Part shown: piece after piece, positions 23,041 to 33,867 of the stretch | Position numbering within the stretch: position 1 is the first letter of the stretch | Layout of the letters: each line of letters begins with the position of its first letter | DNA from: Musa acuminata AAA Group | Lineage: Eukaryota; Streptophyta; Magnoliopsida; Zingiberales; Musaceae | NCBI RefSeq assembly: GCF_036884655.1 | Contig: NC_088356.1 | Location: 19,106,001-19,170,000, forward strand | DNA: 64,000 bases | Reading direction: 5' to 3' | Made by a program: the position numbers and the translations under genes | The notes under the pieces: generated by a model | The model's database searches: none | Told to the model about the DNA's origin: nothing | What the model saw: only the letters and a program-made list of their open reading frames with translations

Positions 23041-23084
23041 TTTTTTTTTTTAATGACGAACTATAGCGAGAACGTCGGATCGCC

Positions 23085-23311
23085 GCTCTGATACCAAATG
23101 ATAAGACCCTAAAGTCTTATCGTAGGCTCTGATAGCAAATGATAACACTAAAGTCTTATCGTAGGCTCTGATACCAAATGATAAGAGCCGCTCTGATACC
23201 AAATGATAAGACCCTAAAGTCTTATCGTAAGCTCTGATAGCAAATGATAAGACCATAAAGTCTTATCGTAGGCTCTGATACCAAATGATAAGACCCTAAA
23301 GTCTTATCGTA
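23085..23311 (-). repeat. Tandem array of primer site plus LTR-end hairpin (E3)
   Basis: A unit of about 41 bp is repeated: GCTCTGATACCAAA (complement of the primer-binding site), then an LTR-end hairpin with stem GATAAGAC/GTCTTATC and loop CCTAAA. Units begin near 23085, 23126, 23165, 23189, 23231 and 23272; one hairpin is truncated and two primer-site copies have one change. The first copy (23085-23096) is in the normal primer-site position for the LTR starting at 23099. Confidence 0.85.
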
Positions 23312-23678
23312 GAAGAAAGAAGAGAAAAGGGATGATAATGATCACTTCGAGGGGATCGACCTCCTTGATCGCTTCGAGGGGATCGGCCCTCCTTGATCAC
23401 TTCGAGGGGATCGACCCTCCTTGATCACTTCGAGGGGATCGGCCTCCTAGGGTTTGTCAAAAGACAGAATAGTATTTTTCATAGATTACTGAAAAGAAGC
23501 AGTTACATCCCTATTTATAGAGTTCCACACAAAGTCCATCAGGACTTGAACTCTAATAATAAATAAATATTAAATAAACCTCTACTTGACTCTAACTGAA
23601 CCAAACCGACTCAATAAACAACTGGACTAAACAGACTCAATAAACATTATTCAAAAGCTCAGAAAAAGGGTTCTAACA
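23099..23678 (-). repeat. 5' LTR of E3
   Basis: 580 bp; it matches 20012-20445 but is longer because of extra 41-bp units at its start. It also holds the four roughly 28-bp tandem units (about 23338-23450). Confidence 0.9.
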
Positions 23679-24854
23679 GTGAATTAGTGCAGTGGATTAA
23701 AACTTCGGTTTTAGAAAAATCTTTCGTACGATAAGAACGGAACTTGAAAAGCTTAACTTGAAAGCGTATTCTTAAAGTTGCGCAGCAAGGGTAATAAGGA
23801 ACTAAAGCAGTAAGAAGGTTTGCAGTAATGTAAATGGCAATAATGAAATGCAAACCAGAGATTACGCCGATTTTAGAGTGGTTCGGTCAAATGACCTACA
23901 TCCACTTGCGAGGCCCCTCTTCGATGAGGCTCCCACCTTCCACTAGCAAATCTTTCGAAATGGAAGGGTAAACACCCCTCTTACAACCTTTTACAAGCAG
24001 TTCAACCTCTTACAAATTTTCAATAAGAAAGAAGGAGGAGAACTCTCTAGCAAATTGAAAACAAGATTTGCTAAGACTTTCTAAGACTTTTCTCTCAATC
24101 AAATGCTTCTCAAAAGTTGTAATCTCAGTTGAGATTTGAGGGGTATTTATAGGCCTCAAGAGGATTCAAATTTGGGCTCCAAAATTTGAATTCTCTTTGG
24201 GTTCCCGATGCTGGTGGTGCCACCGCCCAGCCAAGCGGTGCCACCGCCCAGCGCTCGGGTGCTGGACGGTGCAACCGCCCAACCAAGGAGGTGTCACCGC
24301 CCAGCTCTCGGGTGCTGGGCGGTGCCACCGCCTGGCTCTTCGGTTCATTGGTTTGGCTTAATTTTAGCCCAAACCAAATCTGACTTTGGACCCAGTTGGC
24401 CCCTAACCAGGATATAGGATTATCTCTTAATCCTAATCCTAATTACAAGTGAACTACATAACAAAACACATCTTAAGCAAGTTTTCAACCACGAACGTCG
24501 AGTTTTGTTCCGGCGAGCTTTCCGACGAACTTCTTCCGACGGACTCCCATCAAGCTCCCGAACTTGTGATGACTTTAACGAGTAGCCGAGCCTTCTCGGT
24601 GATCTCCGTGAACCTCCGACAATCTCTTCGGCGAATTTCCGAAAGTTTCGACAGGTTCCCGATTTCTTCTCGGTTGGTTCCGGCAGCATCTCCGACGATT
24701 CTTCGGACTCTTAAACGTCCATCGAACTTGACTCCGGTATCCTTGCTTTATGTTTTCTGGTTATCGTAGTTAATCCTGCATACTTAACTCTATAATATGG
24801 ATTAGATCAATTAACCCACCAATTGATTATATCATCAAAATCCGAGATTCAACA
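23679..24854 (-). repeat. 5' LTR of E2, main part
   Basis: Resumes the E2 LTR with GTGAATTAGTGCAG after E3 and ends GAGATTCAACA. It is nearly identical to 11867-13039. The TATA box is at 24139-24152 (minus) with palindromes at 24213-24345. Confidence 0.93.
24139..24385 (-). promoter_or_regulatory. E2 5' LTR promoter region
   Basis: Same layout as the other E2 LTR: TGGGCC-type motifs, GC palindromes, then CCTATAAATACCCC on the minus strand. This would drive the E2 genomic transcript. The E3 insertion falls downstream of it, between the TATA box and the primer site, so transcripts would read through E3. Confidence 0.6.
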
Positions 24855-26134
24855 TACTCCTGTGGCAAGATTAGAAGTCATTAGGATACTCCTTGCCTAT
24901 GCTAGCAGTAATGATTTTAAACTATTTCAAATGGATGTCAAAAGTGCTTTCTTAAATGATTTTATTTTCGAAGAAGTGTACGTTGAACAACCTCCCGGAT
25001 TTAAAAATTCTCTTCTTCCTAATCATGTATTTAAATTGACTAAGGCTCTGTATGGCTTAAAACAAGCTCCTAGAGCTTGGTATGAAAGGCTTAGTTCCTT
25101 TCTTATTTTAAATAATTTTACAAAAGGCAAGGTTGATACTATATTGTTTATCAAATATTTTAAAAATAATTTTCTTATTGTTAAATTTATGTTGACGATA
25201 TTATTTTTGGTTCTTCGGATGAATCACTATGTGAATCATTTGCCAAATGTATGAGTCATGAATTTGAAATGAGCCTAATGGGAGAATTAACCTTCTTTAT
25301 AGGATTACAAATTAAACAACTTAGTAATGGTATATTTCTTAATCAATATAAATATATATTAGAATTATTAAAATGATTTAACATGGATGGTTCAAAAGCT
25401 ATAAACACTCGTATGAGTACTTCCACTAAGTTAGACATGAATGAAAGTGGTAAAAGCTTTGATCAAAAAACATATAGGGGAATGATTGGTAGTTTACTTT
25501 ACCTCACCACAACTAGACCGGATATCATGTTTAATGTAGGACTTTGTGCTAAGTTTCAAGCTAATCCTAAATTGTCTCATCTTAAAAGTGTTAAAAGAGT
25601 CCTTAGATATCTTAAAGGAACTCCTAATTTAGGATTATGGTATACAAAATCCGATAATTTTGATTTAATAGCTTATACATATGTTGATTTTGGCGGATGT
25701 AGGATAGATAGAAAAAGCACATCCGAAACATGTCAATTTTTAGGACATGCAATTGTTTCTTGGACTTCCAAGAAACAAAATTCGGTTGCACTATCTATAG
25801 TGGAAGCCAAATACATAGCTGCAAGTGCATGCTGTGCATAAGTTATTTGGATAAAAAATATATGGAAAGACTATGGAATTTACTTAAAGAACATTCCCAT
25901 AAAATGTGATAATACAAGTGCTATTTGTCTAACCAAAAAATTCAACACTCTAGAACTAAGCATATTGACATTAGGCATCACTTTATACGAAATCATGTCA
26001 ATAATAATAATGTCATTCTAGAATTTATTGATACAAAGCATCAATTAGCGGACATTTTCATAAAAGCCTTAAATGAAGATCAATTTGACTTTATTAAAAG
26101 GGAATTAGGCATGTTGAATTGTCCTTGTGAATGA
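24855..26134 (+). pseudogene. E1 reverse transcriptase (rest) and RNase H
   Basis: Continues E1 RT from 11830: [39 protein letters not shown], then YVDD in another frame (25188-25199) after a one-base loss near 25180. A stop lies near 25374. RNase H follows (GGCRIDRKSTSETC, SKKQNSVALS; the acidic AEAEY appears as VEAKY). It ends IDTKHQLADI, then RELGMLNCPCE and TGA at 26132-26134. A stop (25839-25841) and a frameshift near 25930 also break it. The inactivating changes agree with E1 being older than E2. Confidence 0.88.
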
Positions 26135-27040
26135 GCTTAATTGTATATATTTTTCCAAAATTTTTCATCCTCTTTTTTGTTTTTGTGGATTTGACTTCTT
26201 TCTTATTATTGTAAACCTCTATGTTACCTTAACATGCGTTTGACATTATCCTAGTATATGATGTTGGATGTTTCTTTCCGAAATTTTGTCAACATTTTGA
26301 TGGCACCTTCATGTTATTTTGGATGATTTGATGTCTTCCTTGAATGATCGATCTTAATGCTAAGTTGAAGCTTTGTCAATTTTAACATCTCCTTTTCAAG
26401 ATTTTTTTTCTTATGAGATGATTTTATGATTGGCTTCAATGATCACGAGTTTTATGCTTGAAAACTCATCTCCTTTTTGTTGATGACAAAGGGGGAGAAG
26501 AATGTGCAAAAGATTGATGACTTGTGCAAATATGAAATTAGCATATGTATCATAGTGCAATAGCTTATATGTTGTATAATGCAATGAAAAATGTCTTATA
26601 TGTGTTATATTCCTTAAAAGCATCGTAAAACTTTTTAAGCATATCAAATATAAAAGTTTTTAGATTGGTTATCATATCATGTTTATCATTTTTTTATATA
26701 TATATGATAAGTAATTATCTCATGATCATAAGAAATTATACCTTGCATTTATATCATGAGATCCATGTTGAAAATTTAAATTATTATTATTTCTTATCGA
26801 AATGATAATTGTCTTTTATCATTCGGCTGGAAAATAATTTTCATGCCTTAAAATTATAAGAACTACGAAGTTTCATATTTACTCATGCTTATTAAGAATA
26901 ACGATAAGTTCGATGGATAGAACTTATCGGTTTAGGCTTGAATTCAAAGAGATTGAATTCAAGTGTTTTTATCTTCTCACAATATGACATATAGATAGGG
27001 GGAGTTATGATTAACTCCGTCATCAATTGATTGTCATCAT
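26135..27040 (+). other. E1 3' noncoding region
   Basis: AT-rich, no gene and no accessory frame. Contains an AAGGGGGAGAAG tract near 26488 and the conserved stretch ATAGGGGGAGTTATG near 26994, as in E2. Confidence 0.6.
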
Positions 27041-27055
27041 AAAAAAGGGGGTGAT
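27041..27055 (+). other. E1 polypurine tract
   Basis: AAAAAAGGGGGTGAT directly before the 3' LTR. Confidence 0.8.
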
Positions 27056-28193
27056 TATTGAATCTCGGATTTTGATGATGAAGTCAATTGATGGGTTAAT
27101 TGATCTAATCTATATTATTGAGTTAAGTGTGCAAGATTAACTACGATAGCTTGAAGACATAAAGCAAGTTTACTGGAGTCAAGTTCGATGGGTGTTCGTG
27201 AGTCCGTCGAAAGTCCGAAGAATCGTCGGAAGTGTTGCCAGAACCAATCGAGAAAGAATCGGGGACTTGCTGAAGTTTTCGGAAGTCCATCGAAAAGATC
27301 GTCAGAGGTTCACGGAGATCATCGAGAAGGTTTAGATACTTGCCAAAGACTCATTGAACTCGCCACAAGACCGAGAGCCTACTGGGAGTCCGCCGGAAGA
27401 AATCAGAGGGTGTATCGGAAGTCCGCCGGAAGTTCACTGGAAAGCTCGCCGGAAGGAAACTCGATGTTGCCGCTTAAAAATTTGCTTAGGACTATGTCTT
27501 AATTTCATAGTTTGCATGTAACTTGGGTTAGGATTAAGGGTTAATCCTATAACCCGGTTAGGGGCCAATTGGGCCCGAGTTTAGACTGGTTTGGGCCAAG
27601 TTAGGAGCCCAACCAGTGAGCTGGAATAGTCCAGGCGGTGGCACTGCCGGACTGGGCGGTGGCACCACCCAAAACCCAAGAGGTCCGGCGGTGGCACTGC
27701 CAGTACACTGCCAACACCTTTTTTGAGAAGTTAGAGATTGAGAAAAAAGCTTTAGCAAAGTCTTGTTTTCAATAGCTTAAGTGTTCACATCCCTCTTTCT
27801 CTTTGAAAAATCTATAAGAGTATGAACCACTTGTAAAAAGGTTGTAAGATGGGTATTTGGTCCTTCCCCTTCAAAGTGATTTGCTAGTGGAAGTTGGGAG
27901 CCTCATCGAAGAAGGCTTCGCAAGTGGATGTAGGTCATTTGACCGAACCACTTTACATTGTGGTGTTCCTTGAATGTGTGGGTGTTTAATTTTCAGAACC
28001 ACTTATCTTCTTAGCAGCAAACTGTTTGGTTTTCTTCTCCCTACTCTTGACTTCCTTTACTCGAGTTATTTTAGCTAAGTCATCCTTCATCGAATCGAAA
28101 TCTCTACACATTTACGAAATCGATTTCAAACTTATGAGTTTTAATCCGCTGCACTAATTCACCCCCCCTCTTAGTGCCGCTCCGTTCCTAACA
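27056..28193 (+). repeat. 3' LTR of E1
   Basis: 1138 bp. It starts TATTGAATCTCGG (TG end mutated to TA) and ends CGTTCCTAACA, followed by the GCCGG duplication. It has a deletion relative to the 5' LTR that removes the end of the palindrome array and the TATA box (junction near 27710). Confidence 0.92.
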
Positions 28194-28842
28194 GCCGGGA
28201 GTCCGCTGGAACATTATCGGGAGTTCGTCGAAAGTTTACCGGAAGCTCGTTGGAAGAGCAATTGACGTACCGGAACAAGATTGCTTTAATTATGTCTTAG
28301 TTATTGTAGTTAGACCATCAATTGAGTTAGGATTGGGAGGTAATCCCACTAACTTAGTTAGAGGCCAATTGGGCCCTTCATAGGGCTGAATTGGGCCTAA
28401 TTGAACAGCCCATTCAGCACCTGAAATCATGGCCAATGGTGGTATCTCTTGGGAGACCTAGTCTCCCAGGTGGTCTGGGTGGTGGGACCACTAACAGTTA
28501 ATATTGTTAGCGGTGGTACCACCCCTGTCAAGCGGTGGTACCGCTAGAGCTCAATCTCTGAGCTCTGTCAGGCGATGGTACCACCCAGACTGGGCAGTGG
28601 TACCACCTAGTGTCAAACTGTAGGCAGTAGTACCACCCAGTAATGATGATGGTACCGTCAGTACCCCGAAAAATCGAGATGAGACACTTCTTGGCTCCAA
28701 TTTTGAAGCCATTGGGACCTATAAATACCCCACCCTTTTTTGCATAAAAGGGTATGAAAGCATTAGCATAATCCTGAATTCTTGAGTGTTAAAGTGTTGT
28801 AAAAAGTGCTAGAGTCCTCCTCCTCCCTTTCTAAGTGTTGAA
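28194..28842 (+). repeat. E4 LTR fragment, right part
   Basis: Continues the LTR that stops at 7190, starting with the second GCCGG copy. It matches 29105-29760 of the E5 LTR. Palindromes of the GGCGGTGGTACCACC type lie at 28436-28665 and a TATA box near 28719-28728. It is cut at 28842 by E5. The remainder of E4 is not found in the window. Confidence 0.8.
28340..28730 (+). promoter_or_regulatory. E4 LTR promoter region
   Basis: TGGGCC motifs, then GGTGGTACCACC-type palindromes, then CTATAAATACCCC. Same order as in E1, with a different palindrome core. Confidence 0.5.
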
Positions 28843-30167
28843 TGTTAAATCTCATATTTTGATGATGAAGTCAATTGTAATTTGTTTGATCTAATCTATA
28901 TGTTGAGAAATGTGTGCAGGATTAACTACGATAGTAGTAAGACATAAAGCAGGTATTGTGTCGGAGTCAAGATCGAGATTAGATTGGGAGTTCGAGAGTT
29001 CATCGGAAGTCTGGACATTCGTCGGAAGTTCTGTCGGACCAACCGAGAAGTCCTAGAGCTTGCCAAAGAAGCTCGTCGGAACTTGCCAAGAAGATCATCG
29101 TAAAGTCTAGGAGCTCGTCGAAAGCTCGTCGGAAGAGCAATTGATGCACCGGAACAAGAAGTGTTGTGATCATGTCTTAATTATCATAATTAGAGTATAA
29201 ATTAAGTTAGGATTAGGAGGAAATCTCACTAACTTAATTAGGGACCAACTGGGCCCTTAACAGGGCTAATTTGGGCCAGATTGAACAGCCCAATTATCTC
29301 CTGAAAATATGGCCGGTGGTGGCACCGCCTAGAAGACCCAGTCTCCCAAGTGGTCTGGGCGGTAGTACCACCTAGACTGGGTGGTGGTACTGCCCAAACT
29401 GGGCGGTGGTACCACCGGTAGTTATTATTGCTAGTGGTGGTACCGCCCCTGTCAAGCAGTGGTACCGCTAGAGCTCAATCTCTGAGCTCTGTCAAGCGGT
29501 GGTACCACCTAGACTGGACGGTGGTACCATCCAGTGTCAGGTGTCAAGCGGTGGTACCACCCAGTAATGGCGGTGGTACCGCTAGAACCCCGAAAATTCG
29601 AGATTAGACACTTTTTGGCTCCATTTTTTAAGCCATTGGGGCCTATAAAAACCCCACCATTTTCTACATGAAAAGACACGAAAGCATTAAGATAGTCTTG
29701 AGTTGTTATGGTGTAAAAGTATTGTAAACAAGTGCTAGAGTTCTCCTCCTCCCTTTCTAAGTTTTGAAATCATTCAAGAGAGGTGTGAGACTTGTAAGGG
29801 TTCTCTCCTAAACTATTATAAGAGAAGAAAGTACTGTAAGAGGTGGTTGGTCTTTGCCTATTGAAAGAAGGCCTTTAGTGGACGTCGGTGACCTCGACGG
29901 AGGAGGAATCCGAAAGTGGATGTAGGTCATAAAGACCGAACCACTCAAAATTCTGGTTTGCTTTTCAATTTGTGCAAGTTTCATTACTACAAGCTACATT
30001 GCCTTCTTACTGCCTTCTCTACACTCACACACGCTTTCAAGTTAAACTCCTTATGAAATGATTTTCATCGGAATCGGTTTTTATCGAAATGTAGACTTTT
30101 GAAATCGTGAAAGTTTTCCGTTGCACTAATTCACCCCCCCCTCTTAGTGCTACTCTTGATCCTAATA
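28843..30167 (+). repeat. 5' LTR of E5
   Basis: 1325 bp; TGTTAAATCTCAT at the start, CTTGATCCTAATA at the end (CA mutated to TA), followed by a perfect primer site. Same family as E4. A TATA-like CTATAAAAACCCC lies near 29643 and palindromes at 29313-29595. Confidence 0.88.
29235..29655 (+). promoter_or_regulatory. E5 LTR promoter region
   Basis: GGGCC motifs, about ten palindromes of GGTGGTACCACC type, then CTATAAAAACCCC. Confidence 0.5.
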
Positions 30168-30169
30168 AT

Positions 30170-30181
30170 TGGTATCAGAGC
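30170..30181 (+). other. E5 primer-binding site
   Basis: A perfect TGGTATCAGAGC two bases after the LTR. Confidence 0.9.
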
Positions 30182-30217
30182 AAGATTCACTCTCATTTGG
30201 TTTTAAACCCAAGAGAG

Positions 30218-31862
30218 ATGGCATTTGCCGGCAACCTAGAGGGTCATTCAATTACATGTCCACCCATGTTCAATGGGATGGATTACACATATTGGAAGAC
30301 TAGAATGAGGATCTTCCTAATTTCAATAGATTTCGAATTATGGAATATTGTAGAAAATGGGTTTCAAAAATCTTCTCTTCCAATGAACAATTGGAATGAG
30401 TTGGAGAAGAAGACTTTCACTTTAAATGCCAAGGCTATGAATGCCTTGTTTTGTGCATTAGATAAAAATGAGTTTAATCGAGTAACGATTTGTAAAATGA
30501 CTTTTGATATTTGGCACATACTTGAAGTGACTCATGAAGGCACTAGTAAAGTGAATGAGTCAAAAATTAATCTTTTGGTACATTTTTATGAGTGGTTTCG
30601 AATGAAACTGAGTGAGACCATTAGAGACATGTATACCCAATTTACAGATGTTATCAATGGTCTAAAAGGACTTGGTAAAAGTTTCTCAGATTTTGAACTT
30701 GGTAATAAGATTTTAAGATCCCTACCAAAAAGTTAGGACCCAAAAGTAACGGCCATTCAAAAGGCCAACGATCTAAATTTTTTTCCTCTTGAAGAACTAA
30801 TTGGGTCACTAATGACCTATCAAATGACATATAAAGCTCATGAAGAGCTTGAGGACACCCTTCCAAAGAACAGGAAGGATATGACACTGAGAACACAAAA
30901 AGACTACTTGAAAGAAAACTCAAGTGATGAGGACTTTGATGATGACATGACACTCTTAACAAAGAAGTTCAAAAGATTCATAAAAAGAAATAAATTTAAA
31001 AATATTACTAAAAATAAATTTGAACTTAAGAAAGAACAAGTGATATGTTATGAATGCAAAAACCGAGACATTTCAAGAGTGAATGTCCCCAAGCAAAGAG
31101 GAGGCAACCAAAGAAAAAGGCTCTCAAAACTACATGGGATGACTCAAGTGCTTCCGAAGAAGAGGAGCCAACCAACACCGAGCAAGTTGCTCACTCTGCC
31201 CTAATGGCTATTGGAGATGAGGTAACAAGTTCATTAGACGTAAATTTAACTTTCGATGAGCTTTCAAGTGCTTTTCATGAATTGTTTGATGAATGTAGAA
31301 TCTTGAGTAAAAAGTATAACTCTTTAAAAAAGGAATATGCTTCTCTTATTAGCGACTTTGATAAAGTAAAGATTGAGCATGAAAATAGCTTAGCTTCCTG
31401 CACAAAATGTCATGAACTAGAAATACTTCAAAAGAAAAACTTGCTACTCAAAGAAACCTTAAAGAAATTTGAGGTTAGTAGCAAGTCCTTGAATATGATC
31501 CTTGGCAATAAGGGTCACGTTCATAAAAAAGGTGGAATGGATTTATGAGTAGTTCTTATCAAAATCTAACCACCTTTATTAAAGGCCCTACCTTGCATGT
31601 ATCACCTCACATCAAATGCAACTTTTATTGTAAACTTGGACATGTTGCATACAAATGTCCATTCAAGAGATATAGTCCACATAAATTGATTTAGGTTCTT
31701 AAAAGAACCTCAAATGACTCAATACAATATGATAAGCTATGTAGATCAATTTTTGAGGTACCCAAGGTCAAATGGGTACCTAAATATCATCTCTTTTTGT
31801 AGAAAAATACACCATCACAAGCTAGGAGCAAGAGATGATACTTTGATTTTGGATTCTCAAGG
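30218..31862 (+). pseudogene. E5 gag and start of protease
   Basis: Starts MAFAGNLEGHSITCPP. The Copia gag domain follows (DYTYWKTRMRIF, ALDKNEFNRVT). A stop after LPKS (30734-30736, TGG to TAG, the same codon that is mutated in E1) and a one-base loss inside the first zinc knuckle (near 31063) break it. The second knuckle is CNFYCKLGHVAYKC (near 31618). The protease motif near 31840 has lost its DSG (FDFGFSRLM). Recognisable similarity ends near 31862, so integrase, RT and RNase H are missing. E5 is a 5' fragment. Confidence 0.82.
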
Positions 31863-32364
31863 CTTATGACTAGAGATCCAAAATAACATATAAAGCTCTC
31901 TAGCCAAAATAATAAAAAGGGGATCATAAGAATTAAAACTGTCAGTTACAAAATGATACTTATAAGACCATGATGCAATAATTATTTGAAATCTTATGTG
32001 ATAAACACTTGATCTTGATCTCTCAACTTGAGAATTCTTATGCATAAGTTCCCTTTCTCACTTCTTCCGGATTTCTAAATTTCTCGGATACATTCCCTCA
32101 ATTTTTTTCCAGATAGAATTCTATCCAACAAGATCATTAATTTGTTAAATTTTATTTTCAGACTTTTCTTGATTCTTTGGATCACTCACTTAAATCATGA
32201 TCTTATAGTGTGCGCAATGAGCCATACGCATTTTTCCATATGAGTTGTTATGATGCTTGCGTACAAATTTTATATGGTGAATCATGAAATTATAGTATGC
32301 ATTTTCGAGTTCTATACAATGTTTGAGTATGGTATGCATTTTATATGATGAATCATGAATGTAC
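31863..32364. other. Unassigned AT-rich spacer
   Basis: No gene or clear element. Two near-repeats around TATGGTGAATCATGAA (near 32273) and TATGATGAATCATGAA (near 32343). Confidence 0.5.
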
Positions 32365-33867
32365 TGTTAGGAATGGGGTCGGCACTAAGAGAGGGGGTGA
32401 ATTAGTGCAGCAGTAAAATAACATCGATTTAAAAACTTCGTTGAGATAAAATTAGTTTCATAAAGATGTTAACTTGAAATTGTACAGAAACGTAGTGAAG
32501 GAGGAATTCAATTTGCAATAAAGATAAATAACAAGAAGTAAACGCAAACCAGATTTTAGAGTGGTTCGGTCGTCATGACCTACATCCACTTCGTCAATTC
32601 CTCTTCCGTCAAGGCCACCGGTATCCACTATCGATCTTCCTTTAATAGGCGAAGATCAACCTCCTTCTAATACCCCTCTTCTCTTTTTATCGGGTTTAGG
32701 AGACAACCCTTACAAGCACACACTCCTCCTAAACAGAATTCTAAACTTAGACTACAGGAGAATATTTCTCTAGTGATTGCAATAGTGTTTTCTCACTTTT
32801 AAATACTCTGTGCTTATCTTCTTTAACCAGGGATGAGAGGGGTATTTATAGGCTTCAAGTTGACTCAAACTTGGAGCCTAAAACTTTCTCATCCCGGGTT
32901 CCCCGGGCAGGGGCGGTACCACCGCCTAGGAGGCTGTGCTGGGCGGTACCACCGCTTGGCACCCTGCCAGGGGCGGTACAACCGCCTAGACTGGTGGTAC
33001 CACTGCTTGACATAATCTCGAAGATTATGCCATGACGGTGAGGCTTCTTGGGGCATTGTTTGGGCCTTTTATTGGGCCCAACATAGTCCTTACATGGGCC
33101 TGGCTGACCCCTAATTGGGTTGGCCCAAATCCAAACCCAATTATGTGTTAACTATGAAATCTAAGACATTTGCTAAGCTAAACAAGTCCCTATGTCTTGG
33201 TTTCTTCCGATGAGCTTCCGGCAAACTTCCGACGAACTCTCGGCAATGTTCCGGCGGACTCTTGGCAAGCTCCTGGACTTCACGATGATCTTCTTGGCGA
33301 GTTCTGATGAGCTTCTCTGGCAAGCTTCGAGACTTCTCGACTGGTTCCGACAGAACTTCCGATGAACGTCTGGACTTCCGACGAACTCTCGAACTCCCAA
33401 CGAAATCGTGTCCTTGACTCCGGGACTTTATTTTGCTTCATGCCTTAATATCGTAGTTAATCCTGCACATGTAAAATATACTTTGATCTAGACAATTAAT
33501 ACTAAGCATTAATCATGTTGTCTAGCATATCATTGGTCCCTCGACGCTTCATCCGATTCTTCGATGCATCGTCCTCTCTTACGGCCTATTGCCCAATCGG
33601 CCAGTTGACTCCGCAAATCCGATATCCTTGACGCAATATCTACTCTTCTTGGCCCGATGCCCGAATTCATGGCCCAAAGCCTTCTGTCGATACGTCGACT
33701 GATCCTCCGGCCCAACGTCCAATCTTCTGACATGTTCCTCCGGCCCAACATGATTCTTCCTGCTTTAATTGTCTCATCCTGATCAAAGCATCCTGCGTCA
33801 CTCAAAACGCATATTAAATCATAAATAATCATTAATTAGTTTCATCATCAAAATATGAGATTCAACA
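32365..33867 (-). repeat. LTR-C: isolated complete Copia LTR
   Basis: 1503 bp, TGTTAGGAATGG to GAGATTCAACA (plus strand). No adjacent primer site or polypurine tract, so it looks like a solo LTR. A clear target duplication is not seen (TGTAC left, CGTAT right), so a rearrangement is possible. TATA box near 32840 (minus), palindromes at 32906-33010. Confidence 0.75.
32840..33130 (-). promoter_or_regulatory. LTR-C promoter region
   Basis: Minus strand: GGGCC motifs (33060-33130), GGCGGTACCACCGCC-type palindromes (32906-33010) and a CTATAAATACCCC box (about 32840-32852). Confidence 0.5.

Larger units (their letters stand above)
20012..23678 (-). mobile_element. E3: non-autonomous gypsy-type element (gag-protease only)
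   Basis: A 3.67 kb minus-strand element with TG...CA LTRs (20012-20445 and 23099-23678), a primer site and polypurine tract. One gag-protease gene is present. The target duplication is GTGAA (20007-20011 and 23679-23683), in the 5' LTR of E2. No RT or integrase is present; only a short RNase H-like tail remains fused to protease. A 1.3 kb GC-rich leader separates the 5' LTR from gag. Confidence 0.9.
11831..24854 (-). mobile_element. E2: SIRE-like Copia element with accessory gene, inserted in E1 and split by E3
   Basis: A minus-strand Copia element with a 5' LTR at right (19976-20011 plus 23679-24854) and a 3' LTR at left (11831-13039). The flanking duplication is TACTC (11826-11830 and 24855-24859). 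Without E3 it is about 9.35 kb. It holds gag, protease, integrase, RT, RNase H and, further downstream in the same sense, an accessory gene with a likely intron. Its LTRs look more alike than those of E1, in keeping with later insertion. Confidence 0.92.
7191..28193 (+). mobile_element. E1: SIRE-like Ty1/copia element, split by E2
   Basis: A complete Copia element with both LTRs (7191-8461 and 27056-28193), a primer site, gag, protease, integrase, RT, RNase H, a polypurine tract and a 5-bp target duplication GCCGG. Removing E2 (11831-24854 plus one TACTC copy) leaves about 8.0 kb. The RT coding sequence reads straight across the E2 insertion site. It is decayed by several stops and frameshifts. 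Unlike E2 it has no accessory gene after pol. Gag and pol similarity and the long LTRs fit the SIRE/Maximus lineage (inference). Confidence 0.9.

Noticed and set aside
21850..23053. Long overlapping open frames on both strands (up to 341 codons)
   Set aside because: They are low-complexity, present in several phases at once and lie in the GC-rich repeated leader of E3. No domain or conserved start is visible.
23085..23311. CRISPR-like regularly spaced repeats (also 51451-51628 and 59433-59625)
   Set aside because: The context is a plant LTR element or simple tandem DNA; the units are direct primer-site/hairpin or minisatellite repeats without variable spacers or cas genes.
33530..33832. Open frame of about 100 codons with relatives at 37013, 37552, 41642 and 47748
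   Set aside because: It is the shared distal LTR module read on the minus strand; it lies within LTR boundaries and varies in length and frame between copies.
32365..33867. LTR-C as one LTR of E6
   Set aside because: Its proximal half differs from the E6 LTR, no polypurine tract borders it, and a non-element segment (33868-34330) separates them.
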